Shown: piece after piece, positions 55,416-64,000 of the stretch | Numbering within the stretch: the stretch's first letter is position 1 | How the letters are laid out: every line of letters begins with the position of its first letter | Source: Lachnospiraceae bacterium | Lineage (GTDB): Bacteria; Bacillota; Clostridia; Lachnospirales; Lachnospiraceae | NCBI GenBank assembly: GCA_910575075.1 | Contig: CAJTCY010000005.1 | Location: 62,001 to 126,000 of the forward strand | Reading direction: 5' to 3' | Length of the DNA: 64,000 nt | Made by a program: the position numbers and the translations under genes | The notes under the pieces: generated by a model | The model's input: only the letters and a program-made list of their open reading frames with translations | Told to the model about the DNA's origin: nothing | Database searches by the model: none

Positions 55416-56720
55416 TTATAAGATGTCGATATATTCTCCAGATAATGCCTTGTTCATGCTGCGCACTGCACAAAATTTCCCGCACATGGAACAAGTATCG
55501 TCATGCTCCGGCTTTCTGTCATCACGGATTTTCCTGGCTGTCTCCGGGTCCATGGCACACTCCCACTGCGCATCCCAGTCCAGATTGCGCCGTGCGTCTG
55601 CCATCTTATCATCCAACTCCCGCGCACCCCGGACACCCTTGGCAATATCTGCCGCATGTGCCGCTATTTTAGAAGCCATGATCCCCTGTTTTACATCCTC
55701 CACATTCGGCAGAGCCAAATGCTCGGCGGGCGTTACGTAACACAAAAATGCCGCTCCGTTCTGCGCCGCAATCGCTCCGCCGATTGCTGATGTAATATGA
55801 TCATAACCTGGCGCAATATCTGTTACGATTGGTCCCAGCACATAAAACGGCGCTCCCATACAGATGGTCTGCTGCAGTTTCATATTTGCCGCAATCTGAT
55901 CCATAGGCATATGGCCTGGTCCTTCTACCATTACCTGAACGTCCCGCTCCCAGGCACGCTTGGTCAATTCTCCCAGCCGCACCAGCTCCTCAATCTGGCA
56001 TACATCAGAGCCATCCGCAAGGCAGCCTGGACGGCAGGCGTCTCCCAGAGAAATAGTCACATCATATTCCCGGCAGATTTCCAGGATCTCATCATAGTAC
56101 TCATAAAATGGATTCTCTTCCCCAGTCATGCTCATCCAGGCAAATACCAGAGAACCGCCCCGGGACACAATATTCATTTTCCGTTTATGCATCTTAATCT
56201 GCTCAATGGTCTTTCTGGTGATTCCGCAGTGGAGAGTGACAAAATCCACGCCGTCCTCTGCGTGAAGGCGCACCACGTCAATAAAGTCCTTAGCTGTCAG
56301 GGTGGCAAGATCACGCTGGTAATGAATCACAGAATCATACACTGGAACCGTTCCAATCATCGCCGGACATTCGGAAGTAAGTTTTCTGCGAAAAGGAATC
56401 GTATCTCCATGAGAAGACAGATCCATAATCGCATGTGCCCCCATATTTACAGCTTCCATCACTTTTTGCATTTCAATATCGTAATCTTTACAATCTCTGG
56501 AGATACCCAGATTGACATTGATTTTGGTCTTTAACATCGAGCCTACCCCTTCCGGCTCAATACAGGTGTGGTTCCTATTGGCACATATCGCCACTTTTCC
56601 TTCTGCCACCAGAGGCATAAGTTCCTCCACGGTCATCCGTTCCTTGGCGGCTACTTTCTTTAGTTCTTCAGTTGCAATTCCCCTACGGGCTGCTTCCATC
56701 TGTGTTGCATATTCTCTCAT
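55416..56720 (-). CDS. thiC: Phosphomethylpyrimidine synthase
   Basis: This 434-residue radical-SAM enzyme converts AIR to HMP phosphate. It has AICANRNH, the MDLSSHGDT and VEGPGHMP motifs and the C-terminal cluster cysteines (CSMCGKFCA). It starts at the ATG at 56720 behind GGAGA. It is the first gene of the thiamine operon and lies behind a TPP riboswitch, so the whole operon is repressed by TPP. Confidence 0.97.
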   Translation of the reverse strand: MREYATQMEAARRGIATEELKKVAAKERMTVEELMPLVAEGKVAICANRNHTCIEPEGVGSMLKTKINVNLGISRDCKDYDIEMQKVMEAVNMGAHAIMDLSSHGDTIPFRRKLTSECPAMIGTVPVYDSVIHYQRDLATLTAKDFIDVVRLHAEDGVDFVTLHCGITRKTIEQIKMHKRKMNIVSRGGSLVFAWMSMTGEENPFYEYYDEILEICREYDVTISLGDACRPGCLADGSDVCQIEELVRLGELTKRAWERDVQVMVEGPGHMPMDQIAANMKLQQTICMGAPFYVLGPIVTDIAPGYDHITSAIGGAIAAQNGAAFLCYVTPAEHLALPNVEDVKQGIMASKIAAHAADIAKGVRGARELDDKMADARRNLDWDAQWECAMDPETARKIRDDRKPEHDDTCSMCGKFCAVRSMNKALSGEYIDIL

Positions 56721-56789
56721 CGTCTTCTCCTTTTTGCCTGGAACTGAAATAGCAAAAGCAGCAAGGTCTTTTCTCATAGAATAAAGAAT

Positions 56790-56825
56790 AAAAAAGAAGA
56801 CGCCGTTGCGACAGCGTCTTCTTCA
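56790..56825 (-). terminator. Attenuator terminator of thiamine operon
   Basis: On the minus strand AAGAAGACGC pairs with GCGTCTTCTT across a ten-base loop, and TTTTTT follows. It lies between the riboswitch aptamer and thiC, as expected for transcriptional control. Confidence 0.88.
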
Positions 56826-56837
56826 AAATCCATATCC

Positions 56838-56922
56838 GTTCCGCTCCCTACGACAGTATTAACTGACAGGTTCAAAGAGTCAGGTTTTAACCTTCTCAAC
56901 TGCTATGCAGTCCCTCTGCGTT
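56838..56922 (-). promoter_or_regulatory. TPP riboswitch (THI element)
   Basis: On the minus strand the aptamer shows the conserved parts in order: GCAGAGGGACTGC, CAGTTGAGA, AACCTGACTCTTTGAACCTG, and CGTAGGGAGC. These are the THI-box cores (CTGAGA-type, CCTTTGAACCTG-type and GTAGGGA). It controls thiC and the rest of the operon together with the terminator downstream. Confidence 0.95.
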
Positions 56923-57010
56923 GATTATATTTTTCCATACTGTTGATTTATATCATCAGATGTGCTTTTTATCATAACGTATTATATTTCGTTTGTCAAT
57001 CAGGTTTTGA

Positions 57011-57206
57011 TTTGAGTTTCCCCATTTTTTGATTTTATAGCACCAAAAGGTTTCCAGCACAAAGTGATGGAAACACTTTGCACAGAAAAGTGCTATGGAA
57101 AGCTAACTTTCCAGACACTTTTTGTGCAAGATGTCTATGCTGCCAAAGGCAGCAAGACCTTTTGGTACTAAAATATCGGTTGTTGTTAAAAATGGGAAAA
57201 CTCAAA
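57011..57206. repeat. MITE copy C, 196 bp
   Basis: Inverted repeat ends (TTTGAGTTTCCCCATTTTTT, and AAAAATGGGAAAACTCAAA at the right) enclose a long palindromic interior with paired TTTCCATAGCAC-type and TGCTGCCAAAGGCAGCA segments. A perfect 8-bp target duplication, GGTTTTGA, lies at 57003-57010 and 57207-57214. No reading frame of use is inside. Confidence 0.85.
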
Positions 57207-57257
57207 GGTTTTGAGCGAGTAAAAATATTCGTGCAGCCGCCCTGCATTTTAATTGAT

Positions 57258-58037
57258 CTATCCCTCTCCCTTTAAAATCTTATCAATCTCCGCCAGCAGC
57301 TTATCCTTCACAGCCGGTTTTAAAAAATATCCTGCCGGTTTGAGTTTCAGCACTGCCTCAATATTGGCCCTGTCGTTGACTGCGGTTAGAAAAACGACCG
57401 GAATATCCTTCATCTCATCATCCGCACGTATCATTTCAAGGGTCATCCTGCCATCACAGACTGGCATTTCATAATCCAGCAGAATCAGGTCCGGCCGCTT
57501 TTTGCCAATGGATGTCATAGCCTGCGCTCCTGAGATAGCAATGGCAACATCATAATAGTCCTCCAGCATTACTTTCATAGTTCGAAGTGTAGTACCATTA
57601 TCGTCAACTACCAGAATACGCTTTTTGCCAAAAATCCCTTTTCTCTCTTCTTCCGCTTCCTGCTCCACCTTTACCTTATCCACGCCAAGCCTCCGGCAGA
57701 CAGCATCCATAATGACGCTGTTCTCCACCGGACGAATCAGGTTTTCGAACTGTCCGTCTTCATAATACTTAAAAAATGTGCTGCTCTCCTCCTTGGTGCC
57801 AATGGTCAAAACCGGAATCTGAGAATATTTATCGCTGATCATAAAAAACATGGACGTATCAATATCATAAGCGCCAATCAGACTGATTAATATTAAATCA
57901 GGATTTACAATCTTTAGCATTCCTTCTAAAACACCGGCGTTTTCAGAACAAAGCTGTACATGAAAAAACTGTGACAAAAACGTATTTGTCTCTTTCATTA
58001 CCGTATTCAGCTTTCCTATCAGTAAAATTTTTCTCAT
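57258..58037 (-). CDS. Response regulator with two receiver-like domains
   Basis: This 259-residue protein has an N-terminal receiver-like half (residues 1-125) without a clear acidic pocket and a C-terminal full receiver (130-255). The latter has ILVVDDN, the phospho-acceptor in LILLDYEMP (near 183) and the FLKPA lysine. There is no output domain, so it would work by protein contact. It lies 14 bases after the hybrid kinase and follows GGAGG, so it is co-transcribed and probably part of a phosphorelay. Confidence 0.9.
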   Translation of the reverse strand: MRKILLIGKLNTVMKETNTFLSQFFHVQLCSENAGVLEGMLKIVNPDLILISLIGAYDIDTSMFFMISDKYSQIPVLTIGTKEESSTFFKYYEDGQFENLIRPVENSVIMDAVCRRLGVDKVKVEQEAEEERKGIFGKKRILVVDDNGTTLRTMKVMLEDYYDVAIAISGAQAMTSIGKKRPDLILLDYEMPVCDGRMTLEMIRADDEMKDIPVVFLTAVNDRANIEAVLKLKPAGYFLKPAVKDKLLAEIDKILKGEG

Positions 58038-58051
58038 TTTTCCTCCTCCAA

Positions 58052-61000
58052 TCACTGATCTATCTCTTCCATCTGTCCAATCAGCAACTCTGCAAGACGG
58101 TCTGCTCCCTCTGAATCTAAATTTGTAACCGCTTCCATAAGTTTTTCAATATTCTGATTTATTTTATCCGGATATTCATATGCACGCAGCTGCCCCATCA
58201 ACTGGTCTGCCTGGTCAATATCCAGCTCCTGCATACTGATACGCACCATTTCCACCAGAGCCTGTATCACAGAATAATCCTCCACTGTCTCTTTTGTCAT
58301 AGTTCCTATGCCAAAAATACCCTGCAGTTTATCCTTATAACTGCGCCATTCTTCCAAAAACGATGGTGTGATGGACATGATTGTTTCTATTTTACCACTT
58401 TTTGCCGCATATTCCAATATCTTTGCAACACCAGACAAAGGTATCATTCCCACGGTAGCCGCAAGGCTTTTCATGGCATGTACCTGAATCCTGTACCGCT
58501 CCAGCTCTTCCGGTTCTGTAATCTGTTCATACGCCTGCTGCAGATGATTTGCAGCCGAATCAATCTGATCATAAAATTCTTTGACTGTATACTCTAACAG
58601 TTCCTGATCCGGCAGATGCAGCCAGGCATACTGCCAGTCTACTCCATCCACCTGGGGCAGCTCTTCCAGAAATTCATCTGCATTCCCTGTCTGCCTCATG
58701 GTTTCCTGCGGTTCACAGGTTACCGCTTCCAGAATCAGTTCATCCGGCAGCATGGTTTGAAGCATATGTTCCAGTTTTTCCGGCACAATCGGTTTTGACA
58801 GAAAATCATCAAATCCCTCCGTCAAATATTTTTCTTTTGCTCCCGACACAGCATTTGCCGTCAGGACAATAACGGGCGTTTCCCGGCAGGGAAAGTCTGA
58901 CAGCTCTTTCATATAATGCAGCGTTTCCACCCCGTCCATTTCGGGCATCATATGATCCAGGAAGATCAAATCGTAATGGTTTTCCTGGACCAATTCCAGA
59001 CATTCTTTTCCTCCTTCTGCCTCTGTGACCTGAATCTGTGTATCTTTCACAAGGTTGCGGAATACTTTACGGTTTACCGCATTGTCATCCACTACCAATA
59101 CCTTAGCTTCCGGCGCGCAGAATTTGGTGCCATAATTGTAATTTTCCGCCATTTGGTGCACCCTTGCTTCAAAGTCTCCAATGGGTGTGTGATCCACGAT
59201 TTTCTGTTCCAGCTCAAAATAAAATTTAGATCCTTTTCCGTACACGCTTTCCGCTTTCAATGTACTGCCTAATAAAGCAAGAAGCTGGATTGTAATACTC
59301 ATTCCCAGCCCGGTTCCCTCAATATTACGGTTCCTGTCCTCCTCAATCCGTTCAAACTCCGCAGACAGCTTAGGCAGATCTTCCTCTTTAATACCGATAC
59401 CAGTATCTTCCACTTCAAATCTGAGTACTGCTGAATCTTCCATCTCCCTGCTTTGAATCCGCAGCCATACCGTTCCCTCATGCGTGTATTTCACTGCATT
59501 AGTGAGAATATTTGTCAATACCTGGCGGATACGCACATCGTCTCCATACAGCCGTGACGGTATGCTGCGGTCAGTTTCTACCTTAAATTCAAGGTTTTTA
59601 TCTCTGGCCCGCTGAGAAGTCATATTTGCCAGATCATAAATCAGGCTGCTCACATCATACTCTACGGGTATAATTTCCATTTTCCCAGAATCTATCTTGG
59701 AAAAATCCAGAATATCATTGATCAAAGACAGCAATGTCTGTCCGGCCATATAAATATCCATGGCATATTCCCTGGTGGCCTGTTCCTTCGACTCCCGCAG
59801 AATCATTTCATCCATGCCCAGCACTGCATTAATCGGCGTGCGGATCTCATGAGACATATTTGCCAGAAACCTTCCTTTGGCTTCATTGGCCGCCAACGCC
59901 TCCTGCTTTGCCGCCTCTGCATCTTTTTTCGCCTGAATCAACTGGGCATTTTGCTGTTTTGCGATCTTAACCTGTTCCTTCAGCAGCTGGGCGTTCTCTT
60001 CCGCATTTGCCCGGTATTCTTTGGATAATCGTAAGGTATGCATAACAGCCATGATGACGCTGAACAACGCCATACTGTATTGTCCGGCTGCATTGCCGCG
60101 GTTATAATCAAAAAACGCATTCATAATCACATTGGCAATTCCTCCTGACAACAATACGACCACGCCAAATACCGGAAGCACCGTCTGATAACTTCTATTT
60201 TTATAATCATAATGTATCAGGCTCACAATCGCTGTCACACACACTGCTCCGACAGCAACAGCAGATATATTTACCATATCTTCCAGATTCCGTATACCCA
60301 ATAACTGCAGCAAAATCTGCACAACCGCATTGGCGCACACTCCCCAAAGCAGCACAGAAAAACGGCGCGGATATACGGTATGCAGATTGCGGTCAAAATA
60401 CAATGCCAATAGCAGGGGCAACAGCAATACGAGATATTCCTGCATTTCATAAGCTTCCTGCACATCATAAAAAATGCTCAGGGTATCTGTCCCGATAAAA
60501 CAATAGATCCCTGCTGCAAACCCTGCAAGTCCCAGGAACATCTCACCACGAGCCGGCTGGCGTGTATACAGCCTGATCAATGCAAGCACAAGCATAATAA
60601 TCGACATCAGCATAATCAGCAGGCAGCAGCCAATATCCCCAATGTTATTTCCCATCACTCCGATCAGCACCATATCACGGCTCTCCACTTTTACCACATC
60701 AAGAGACGCCGCTGCATTTATATGAGCAGAAGTCTGTACAATCCATAATTCCCCTTTGGAAAAAGATTGCGGGACATCAACAAAATTTTCATTCTTTCCC
60801 TGTATCTCTCCATCAGGTTCAAACTGATAAATAAGCTCTCCATCCAAAAATACACAGACTGCTGTATCCACAGAAGAAAAATTTATGGTCAGCCCCGCAT
60901 ATTCTTTAGGCAGGATGGTTTTAAAAATAACCACGGTGCCAGTACCGCTTTCTCCTTGATACGGCAGAGTCACTTGCCGGCAGTCTCCGCTTTTCTCTGC

Positions 61001-61225
61001 CTTTTCTGCCATCTTTTCTATCTTATCATAAGTTTGCATCTCTGTCCGTGACAGCTCTGTGCCCTTTAGTGAAATCATCGTCCAAACTTCACTTAAATAA
61101 TGCTCAATCTTTTCCGGCAGAATAGACATTTCCTCTTCTTTTTGCTGAAACTGGAACAGGGCGAGCACCATAAAAACAAGAACAAAAAGAATTAAAACCC
61201 CTGCTAACTTCCGTAAATTTTTCAT
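58052..61225 (-). CDS. Hybrid sensor histidine kinase (HisKA-HATPase-REC-Hpt)
   Basis: This 1057-residue protein has one N-terminal membrane segment, an extracellular region to about 190, a block of about seven membrane helices (7TMR-DISM-like) to about 400, then a coiled coil, HisKA (FLANMSHEIRTPINAVLG, His near 458) and HATPase (GTGLGMSI near 637). A receiver follows (LIFLDHMMPEMDG, Asp near 757) and an Hpt domain (VHAMKSLAATVGM, His near 916). This is a complete phosphorelay chain in one protein. The receiver protein downstream in the operon is the likely final target. Confidence 0.93.
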   Translation of the reverse strand: MKNLRKLAGVLILFVLVFMVLALFQFQQKEEEMSILPEKIEHYLSEVWTMISLKGTELSRTEMQTYDKIEKMAEKAEKSGDCRQVTLPYQGESGTGTVVIFKTILPKEYAGLTINFSSVDTAVCVFLDGELIYQFEPDGEIQGKNENFVDVPQSFSKGELWIVQTSAHINAAASLDVVKVESRDMVLIGVMGNNIGDIGCCLLIMLMSIIMLVLALIRLYTRQPARGEMFLGLAGFAAGIYCFIGTDTLSIFYDVQEAYEMQEYLVLLLPLLLALYFDRNLHTVYPRRFSVLLWGVCANAVVQILLQLLGIRNLEDMVNISAVAVGAVCVTAIVSLIHYDYKNRSYQTVLPVFGVVVLLSGGIANVIMNAFFDYNRGNAAGQYSMALFSVIMAVMHTLRLSKEYRANAEENAQLLKEQVKIAKQQNAQLIQAKKDAEAAKQEALAANEAKGRFLANMSHEIRTPINAVLGMDEMILRESKEQATREYAMDIYMAGQTLLSLINDILDFSKIDSGKMEIIPVEYDVSSLIYDLANMTSQRARDKNLEFKVETDRSIPSRLYGDDVRIRQVLTNILTNAVKYTHEGTVWLRIQSREMEDSAVLRFEVEDTGIGIKEEDLPKLSAEFERIEEDRNRNIEGTGLGMSITIQLLALLGSTLKAESVYGKGSKFYFELEQKIVDHTPIGDFEARVHQMAENYNYGTKFCAPEAKVLVVDDNAVNRKVFRNLVKDTQIQVTEAEGGKECLELVQENHYDLIFLDHMMPEMDGVETLHYMKELSDFPCRETPVIVLTANAVSGAKEKYLTEGFDDFLSKPIVPEKLEHMLQTMLPDELILEAVTCEPQETMRQTGNADEFLEELPQVDGVDWQYAWLHLPDQELLEYTVKEFYDQIDSAANHLQQAYEQITEPEELERYRIQVHAMKSLAATVGMIPLSGVAKILEYAAKSGKIETIMSITPSFLEEWRSYKDKLQGIFGIGTMTKETVEDYSVIQALVEMVRISMQELDIDQADQLMGQLRAYEYPDKINQNIEKLMEAVTNLDSEGADRLAELLIGQMEEIDQ

Positions 61226-61246
61226 TTTTTCTCCATTCTAATCACA

Positions 61247-62719
61247 TTAATTCAAAGTGTCATCTGTTCTGCAGGCATCTGGTTCAAAGATAAAAGAAAA
61301 TGCCGTATGATCCACTCCGTTGCTCTCACACTCTATTGTTATATTATGACGGTCAGCAATCTGTTTTGCAATGGAAAGTCCCAGGCCGCTGCCGCTTTTA
61401 TTCTGCTCAGAACGTTCCCTGTAAAAGCGGTCAAACACATAAGGTACATCTTCTGGCAAAATTCCTTTCCCGCAGTCAGATACAGAAATTTGATATTTAT
61501 TTTGTTTGCGGCAGATATTAACAGCTACCCTGCCGTCTGGGGGTGAAAATTTTACCGCATTGTCAAGTATGATGACAAACATCTGCCGCAGCCTTCCATA
61601 ATCACCCTGAAAACAAATGGTTCCAATTTCATTTTCCAGTTGGATCTCCACCCGCTTGTTCCGTGCAATCTGCCGCATCGAACGAATTGCTTCTTTTATC
61701 ATATCTGTCAGATTCAATTCCGTTTTCTCTATTTGAAAATTCGGAATTTGAAGTCTGGAAAGTTCCAATAAATCATTGACCAAACGCTGCAGTTGTTCCG
61801 TATCTTGGAGTAATTGATGAAAATATTCCTGCATTTCACCAGGATCTGTTATCATTCCCTGTTCAAGGACTTCCAGAGAACCCCTAATCACGGTTACCGG
61901 CGTGCGCAGTTCATGAGAAATATTTGACACAAAATCCTGTCTCATTTGATCCAGCCGTTTCCGCTCTTCTTCTACATTTGCCAGCTGCCCAAACAATTCA
62001 TCCATGTTGCAGGCAAGATAACCGATTTCATCATCCTGAACTACCTCGGTCCGTGCAGAATAATCACCTTGCATTACTTTTTCCGCCGCCATACCCATAC
62101 ATTTTAAAGGATTTATAAAATGACGGACCAATAGAACAGAAAGAAAAAACGCCAGCAAAAGCCCCGTTAAAATACAGAACACAAGTATCAGAACTCCGTC
62201 ATGCTGCGCATTGCTTATCCCGGCAACCGGACTGTGCAGAAGAACCGCCTCTGTAACAGTTCCTTTGGTATCATAAACGGGCGCTCCTACGGTGATGCAG
62301 GGAACATCAAGCACCGGACTGAATTCTCTGTTTGTTACTACATTTCCCTCAAATACCTGTTTAATTAAATCCTCTGCTCCAGAAGGTAAATCCTGATAGG
62401 ACAGAGACGTATTTTTCTGGCACATCTGAAGCGTCTGGGCATTTTCATCCGCCAGCCAGACTTCACTCATGGCAATGTCGTCCATAAACTGCAGATACGC
62501 GCCGTACCCCCCAGACATTCCCGGCCCCTTGTTTTTCCGCGGAGAAAGCCGGGAAAGGGTGTCGGCAATAGAAACTGCTCTTGACTTTAATTCCTCTTCA
62601 TGTATTTCTGTTGTGTGCCAGGTAAATAATGCCCAGAACAATACCCCCGCTATCACAGAAAACAATAACAGCACTGCTGAAAAATATCCTGTTAAGCGAT
62701 ACGTCATTTTATGTTTCAT
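61247..62719 (-). CDS. Sensor histidine kinase with HAMP
   Basis: This 490-residue kinase has two membrane segments (about residues 8-30 and 175-200), an extracellular sensor domain between them, HAMP, HisKA (FVSNISHELRTPVTVIRGS) and HATPase with GSGLGLSIAK. Its start overlaps the stop of the response regulator upstream by four bases, so the two form a pair. It is the PhoR/BaeS type. Confidence 0.94.
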   Translation of the reverse strand: MKHKMTYRLTGYFSAVLLLFSVIAGVLFWALFTWHTTEIHEEELKSRAVSIADTLSRLSPRKNKGPGMSGGYGAYLQFMDDIAMSEVWLADENAQTLQMCQKNTSLSYQDLPSGAEDLIKQVFEGNVVTNREFSPVLDVPCITVGAPVYDTKGTVTEAVLLHSPVAGISNAQHDGVLILVFCILTGLLLAFFLSVLLVRHFINPLKCMGMAAEKVMQGDYSARTEVVQDDEIGYLACNMDELFGQLANVEEERKRLDQMRQDFVSNISHELRTPVTVIRGSLEVLEQGMITDPGEMQEYFHQLLQDTEQLQRLVNDLLELSRLQIPNFQIEKTELNLTDMIKEAIRSMRQIARNKRVEIQLENEIGTICFQGDYGRLRQMFVIILDNAVKFSPPDGRVAVNICRKQNKYQISVSDCGKGILPEDVPYVFDRFYRERSEQNKSGSGLGLSIAKQIADRHNITIECESNGVDHTAFSFIFEPDACRTDDTLN

Positions 62720-63408
62720 GATACAGCCCCTTCAAATTTATATCCCATTCCCCAAATAGTTTTAATTTGCCAGTTTGGATGGGAGACTTTATCCAGCTTG
62801 GCGCGCAGCCTCTTAATGTGACTGTCGACTGTGCGGTTGTCCCCGTAATAGTCATATCCCCATAAATTGTTTAATAAATTATCCCTGGAAAATATCTTTC
62901 CCCGATTCTCAAGAAGCGTCCAGAGAATTTCCAGCTCCTTTTTGGTAAGGGCAATCTGCTGATTTTCAATCGTAACCACACCATCGTCCAGACAAACACA
63001 CAGATTATCATAGACGAGCGTACTCTGCCCTGCCTCTCTGTGAGAACTGTCCATTCTGCGCAGCACAGCACGAACTCTTGCCATCACCTCACTGCCCGAA
63101 AACGGCTTGACAATATAATCATCCGCACCGATATCCAGTCCCATAATTTTCTCAAAGTCCTCTCCTCTGGCTGTTATCATAATTATTGGCACATTGGAAC
63201 TTCTGCGGATTTCCCTGCACACCTCAAAGCCATCCTTTTTCGGCATCATTACATCCAACAAAATCACGGAAAACCTATATGCGCAAAACATTTCCAACAC
63301 TTCCTCTCCATTATAAGCAATTACCGGCTCATATCCTTCCTGTCTGGCAAATTCGCTTAGAATCCTGGTAATCTGCACATTGTCATCCGCAATTAAAATC
63401 TTATCCAT
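62716..63408 (-). CDS. OmpR/PhoB-family response regulator
   Basis: This 230-residue protein has a receiver (ILIADDNVQITRIL; Asp in VILLDVMMPKKDG; Lys in IVKPF) and a winged-helix DNA-binding domain (RTVDSHIKRLRAKLDK, then GYKFE). Starts at ATG 63408 behind GGAGG. It is divergent from the secreted protein at 63562 across 153 bases, so that gene is a plausible target. Confidence 0.94.
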   Translation of the reverse strand: MDKILIADDNVQITRILSEFARQEGYEPVIAYNGEEVLEMFCAYRFSVILLDVMMPKKDGFEVCREIRRSSNVPIIMITARGEDFEKIMGLDIGADDYIVKPFSGSEVMARVRAVLRRMDSSHREAGQSTLVYDNLCVCLDDGVVTIENQQIALTKKELEILWTLLENRGKIFSRDNLLNNLWGYDYYGDNRTVDSHIKRLRAKLDKVSHPNWQIKTIWGMGYKFEGAVS

Positions 63409-63561
63409 GTAATCCTCCATTTTACATCTGAAATACCAAAAACATTTCATGTCCGTCCTTCGTTTATTTTATCACAGATTTGGCTATATAAAAACACAAT
63501 TTTGCCATAGTTTGCCTGTATGATACAGATACACAAAGATCACATTTAGGAGGTACTGATC

Positions 63562-64000
63562 ATGAAAAAAATCACACGAAACCTGCTTCTTTTATCTGCC
63601 GTTTCCATACTTTCTGTTGGCTCTGCAGCCACAGTTGTGGCCGCGGACTATCAAACCCCTGCGGAAACAATCGCTTCTCTTACTGGAAGACCTGTATCTG
63701 AGATAATACAGGAAGCTGTTGATTCTGGCAAAACTTACGGAATGATTGCCGCAGAAGCCGGAAAACTTGAAGAATTTAAAGAGGAACGGCTCAATGTCAA
63801 AGAACAAATCCTGGACGAAAATGTAGAAAACGAAGCCATTTCCCAGAAGGAAGCTGACAATATCCTTGAGGATATCAAGGAACGCCAGGCAATTTGCGAC
63901 GGCACAGGCGCCGGATACGGCTGTGGATACGGCGGAGGCGCCGGATACGGCTGTGGATACGGCGGAGGCGCCGGATATGGCAGGGGCGCTGGATATGGCA
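63562..64000 (+). CDS. Secreted DUF2680-like protein with glycine-rich tail, 3' end outside window
   Basis: The protein starts MKKITRNLLLLSAVSILSV, a signal peptide ending near VVAAD, then a DUF2680-type region (TPAETIASLTGRPVSEIIQE... KTYGMIAAEAGKLEEFKEE, DENVENEAISQKEADNI), and a Gly/Tyr/Cys-rich tail made of ten-residue repeats (GAGYGCGYGG). It has an AGGAGG site 8 bases before the ATG. The tail continues past the end of the window. It is divergent from a two-component pair and is likely regulated by it. Function unknown. Confidence 0.85.
   Translation, partial: MKKITRNLLLLSAVSILSVGSAATVVAADYQTPAETIASLTGRPVSEIIQEAVDSGKTYGMIAAEAGKLEEFKEERLNVKEQILDENVENEAISQKEADNILEDIKERQAICDGTGAGYGCGYGGGAGYGCGYGGGAGYGRGAGYG
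63907..64000 (+). repeat. 30-bp tandem repeat in glycine-rich tail
   Basis: Two perfect copies of a 30-base unit (63907-63936 and 63937-63966, starting GGCGCCGGATACGG) are followed by a third, altered one that runs off the window. Each codes for GAGYGCGYGG. Copy number could vary between strains. Confidence 0.85.

Noticed and set aside
56951-57257. Short open frames around MITE copy C as genes
   Set aside because: They are formed by the two arms of the inverted repeat and lack ribosome sites or protein-like composition.
63907-64000. Tandem repeats read as a CRISPR array
   Set aside because: The 30-base units are directly adjacent without spacers, in frame, and code for a Gly-rich tail.

Overview
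The window looks like the chromosome of a spore-forming, low-to-mid GC member of Clostridia, most likely Lachnospiraceae. Evidence for this is the sporulation regulator SpoIIID, a T-box leader, a TPP riboswitch over a thiamine operon, sortase-type cohesin/dockerin surface proteins and typical Firmicutes AGGAGG ribosome sites. The species cannot be named from sequence alone.

Bases 1-16427 are a stack of mobile DNA at the 3' end of guaA. Two related islands sit in tandem. Each has the same control module: tyrosine integrase, small excisionase-like HTH protein, and a divergent XRE repressor. A 12-bp direct repeat marks the att sites at 4056-4067 and 16416-16427, the latter being the last codons of guaA. 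The guaA-proximal island (4056-16427) is complete. From guaA leftwards it carries repressor, xis, int, a MobC-like protein, a RepA-like ATPase, a putative oriT, a MobV-type relaxase and TnpV. Its cargo is a GntR regulator, a CatA-like acetyltransferase with a methyltransferase, a KTR protein, a sigma-like protein, and an AT-rich pair made of a Dam-type DNA methyltransferase and an AAA ATPase with a TOPRIM-like C-terminus. The pair is the best candidate for an undescribed defence or modification system. The distal island is interrupted: a large-serine-recombinase element has inserted into its integrase.

Bases 16416-24632 hold guaA followed by a scrapyard: an intact IS1182-family element, a decayed DDE transposase, a decayed IS91-type transposase, and between them an EFR1-type flavodoxin/ferredoxin and a zinc-ribbon protein of unknown function.

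Bases 24687-39168 are core chromosome: a LeuA fused to an AraC-type DNA-binding domain under a T-box, spoIIID, an AAA-like/PD-(D/E)XK protein, a broken leucine-rich surface protein, a chemoreceptor, an HD-GYP response regulator, and topoisomerase III with a neighbouring exonuclease. Bases 39317-64000 hold an alpha-galactosidase with its AraC regulator, an EAL phosphodiesterase, a DNA glycosylase, a cohesin protein next to a dockerin-bearing subtilase, a NUDIX protein, a lipoprotein, the thiC-thiW-thiM-thiE-thiD operon, two two-component systems and the start of a glycine-rich secreted protein.

Three copies of a 112-196 bp inverted-repeat element (MITE) with 8-9 bp target duplications lie between genes at 39226, 44651 and 57011. 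One has changed the stop codon of the alpha-galactosidase gene.
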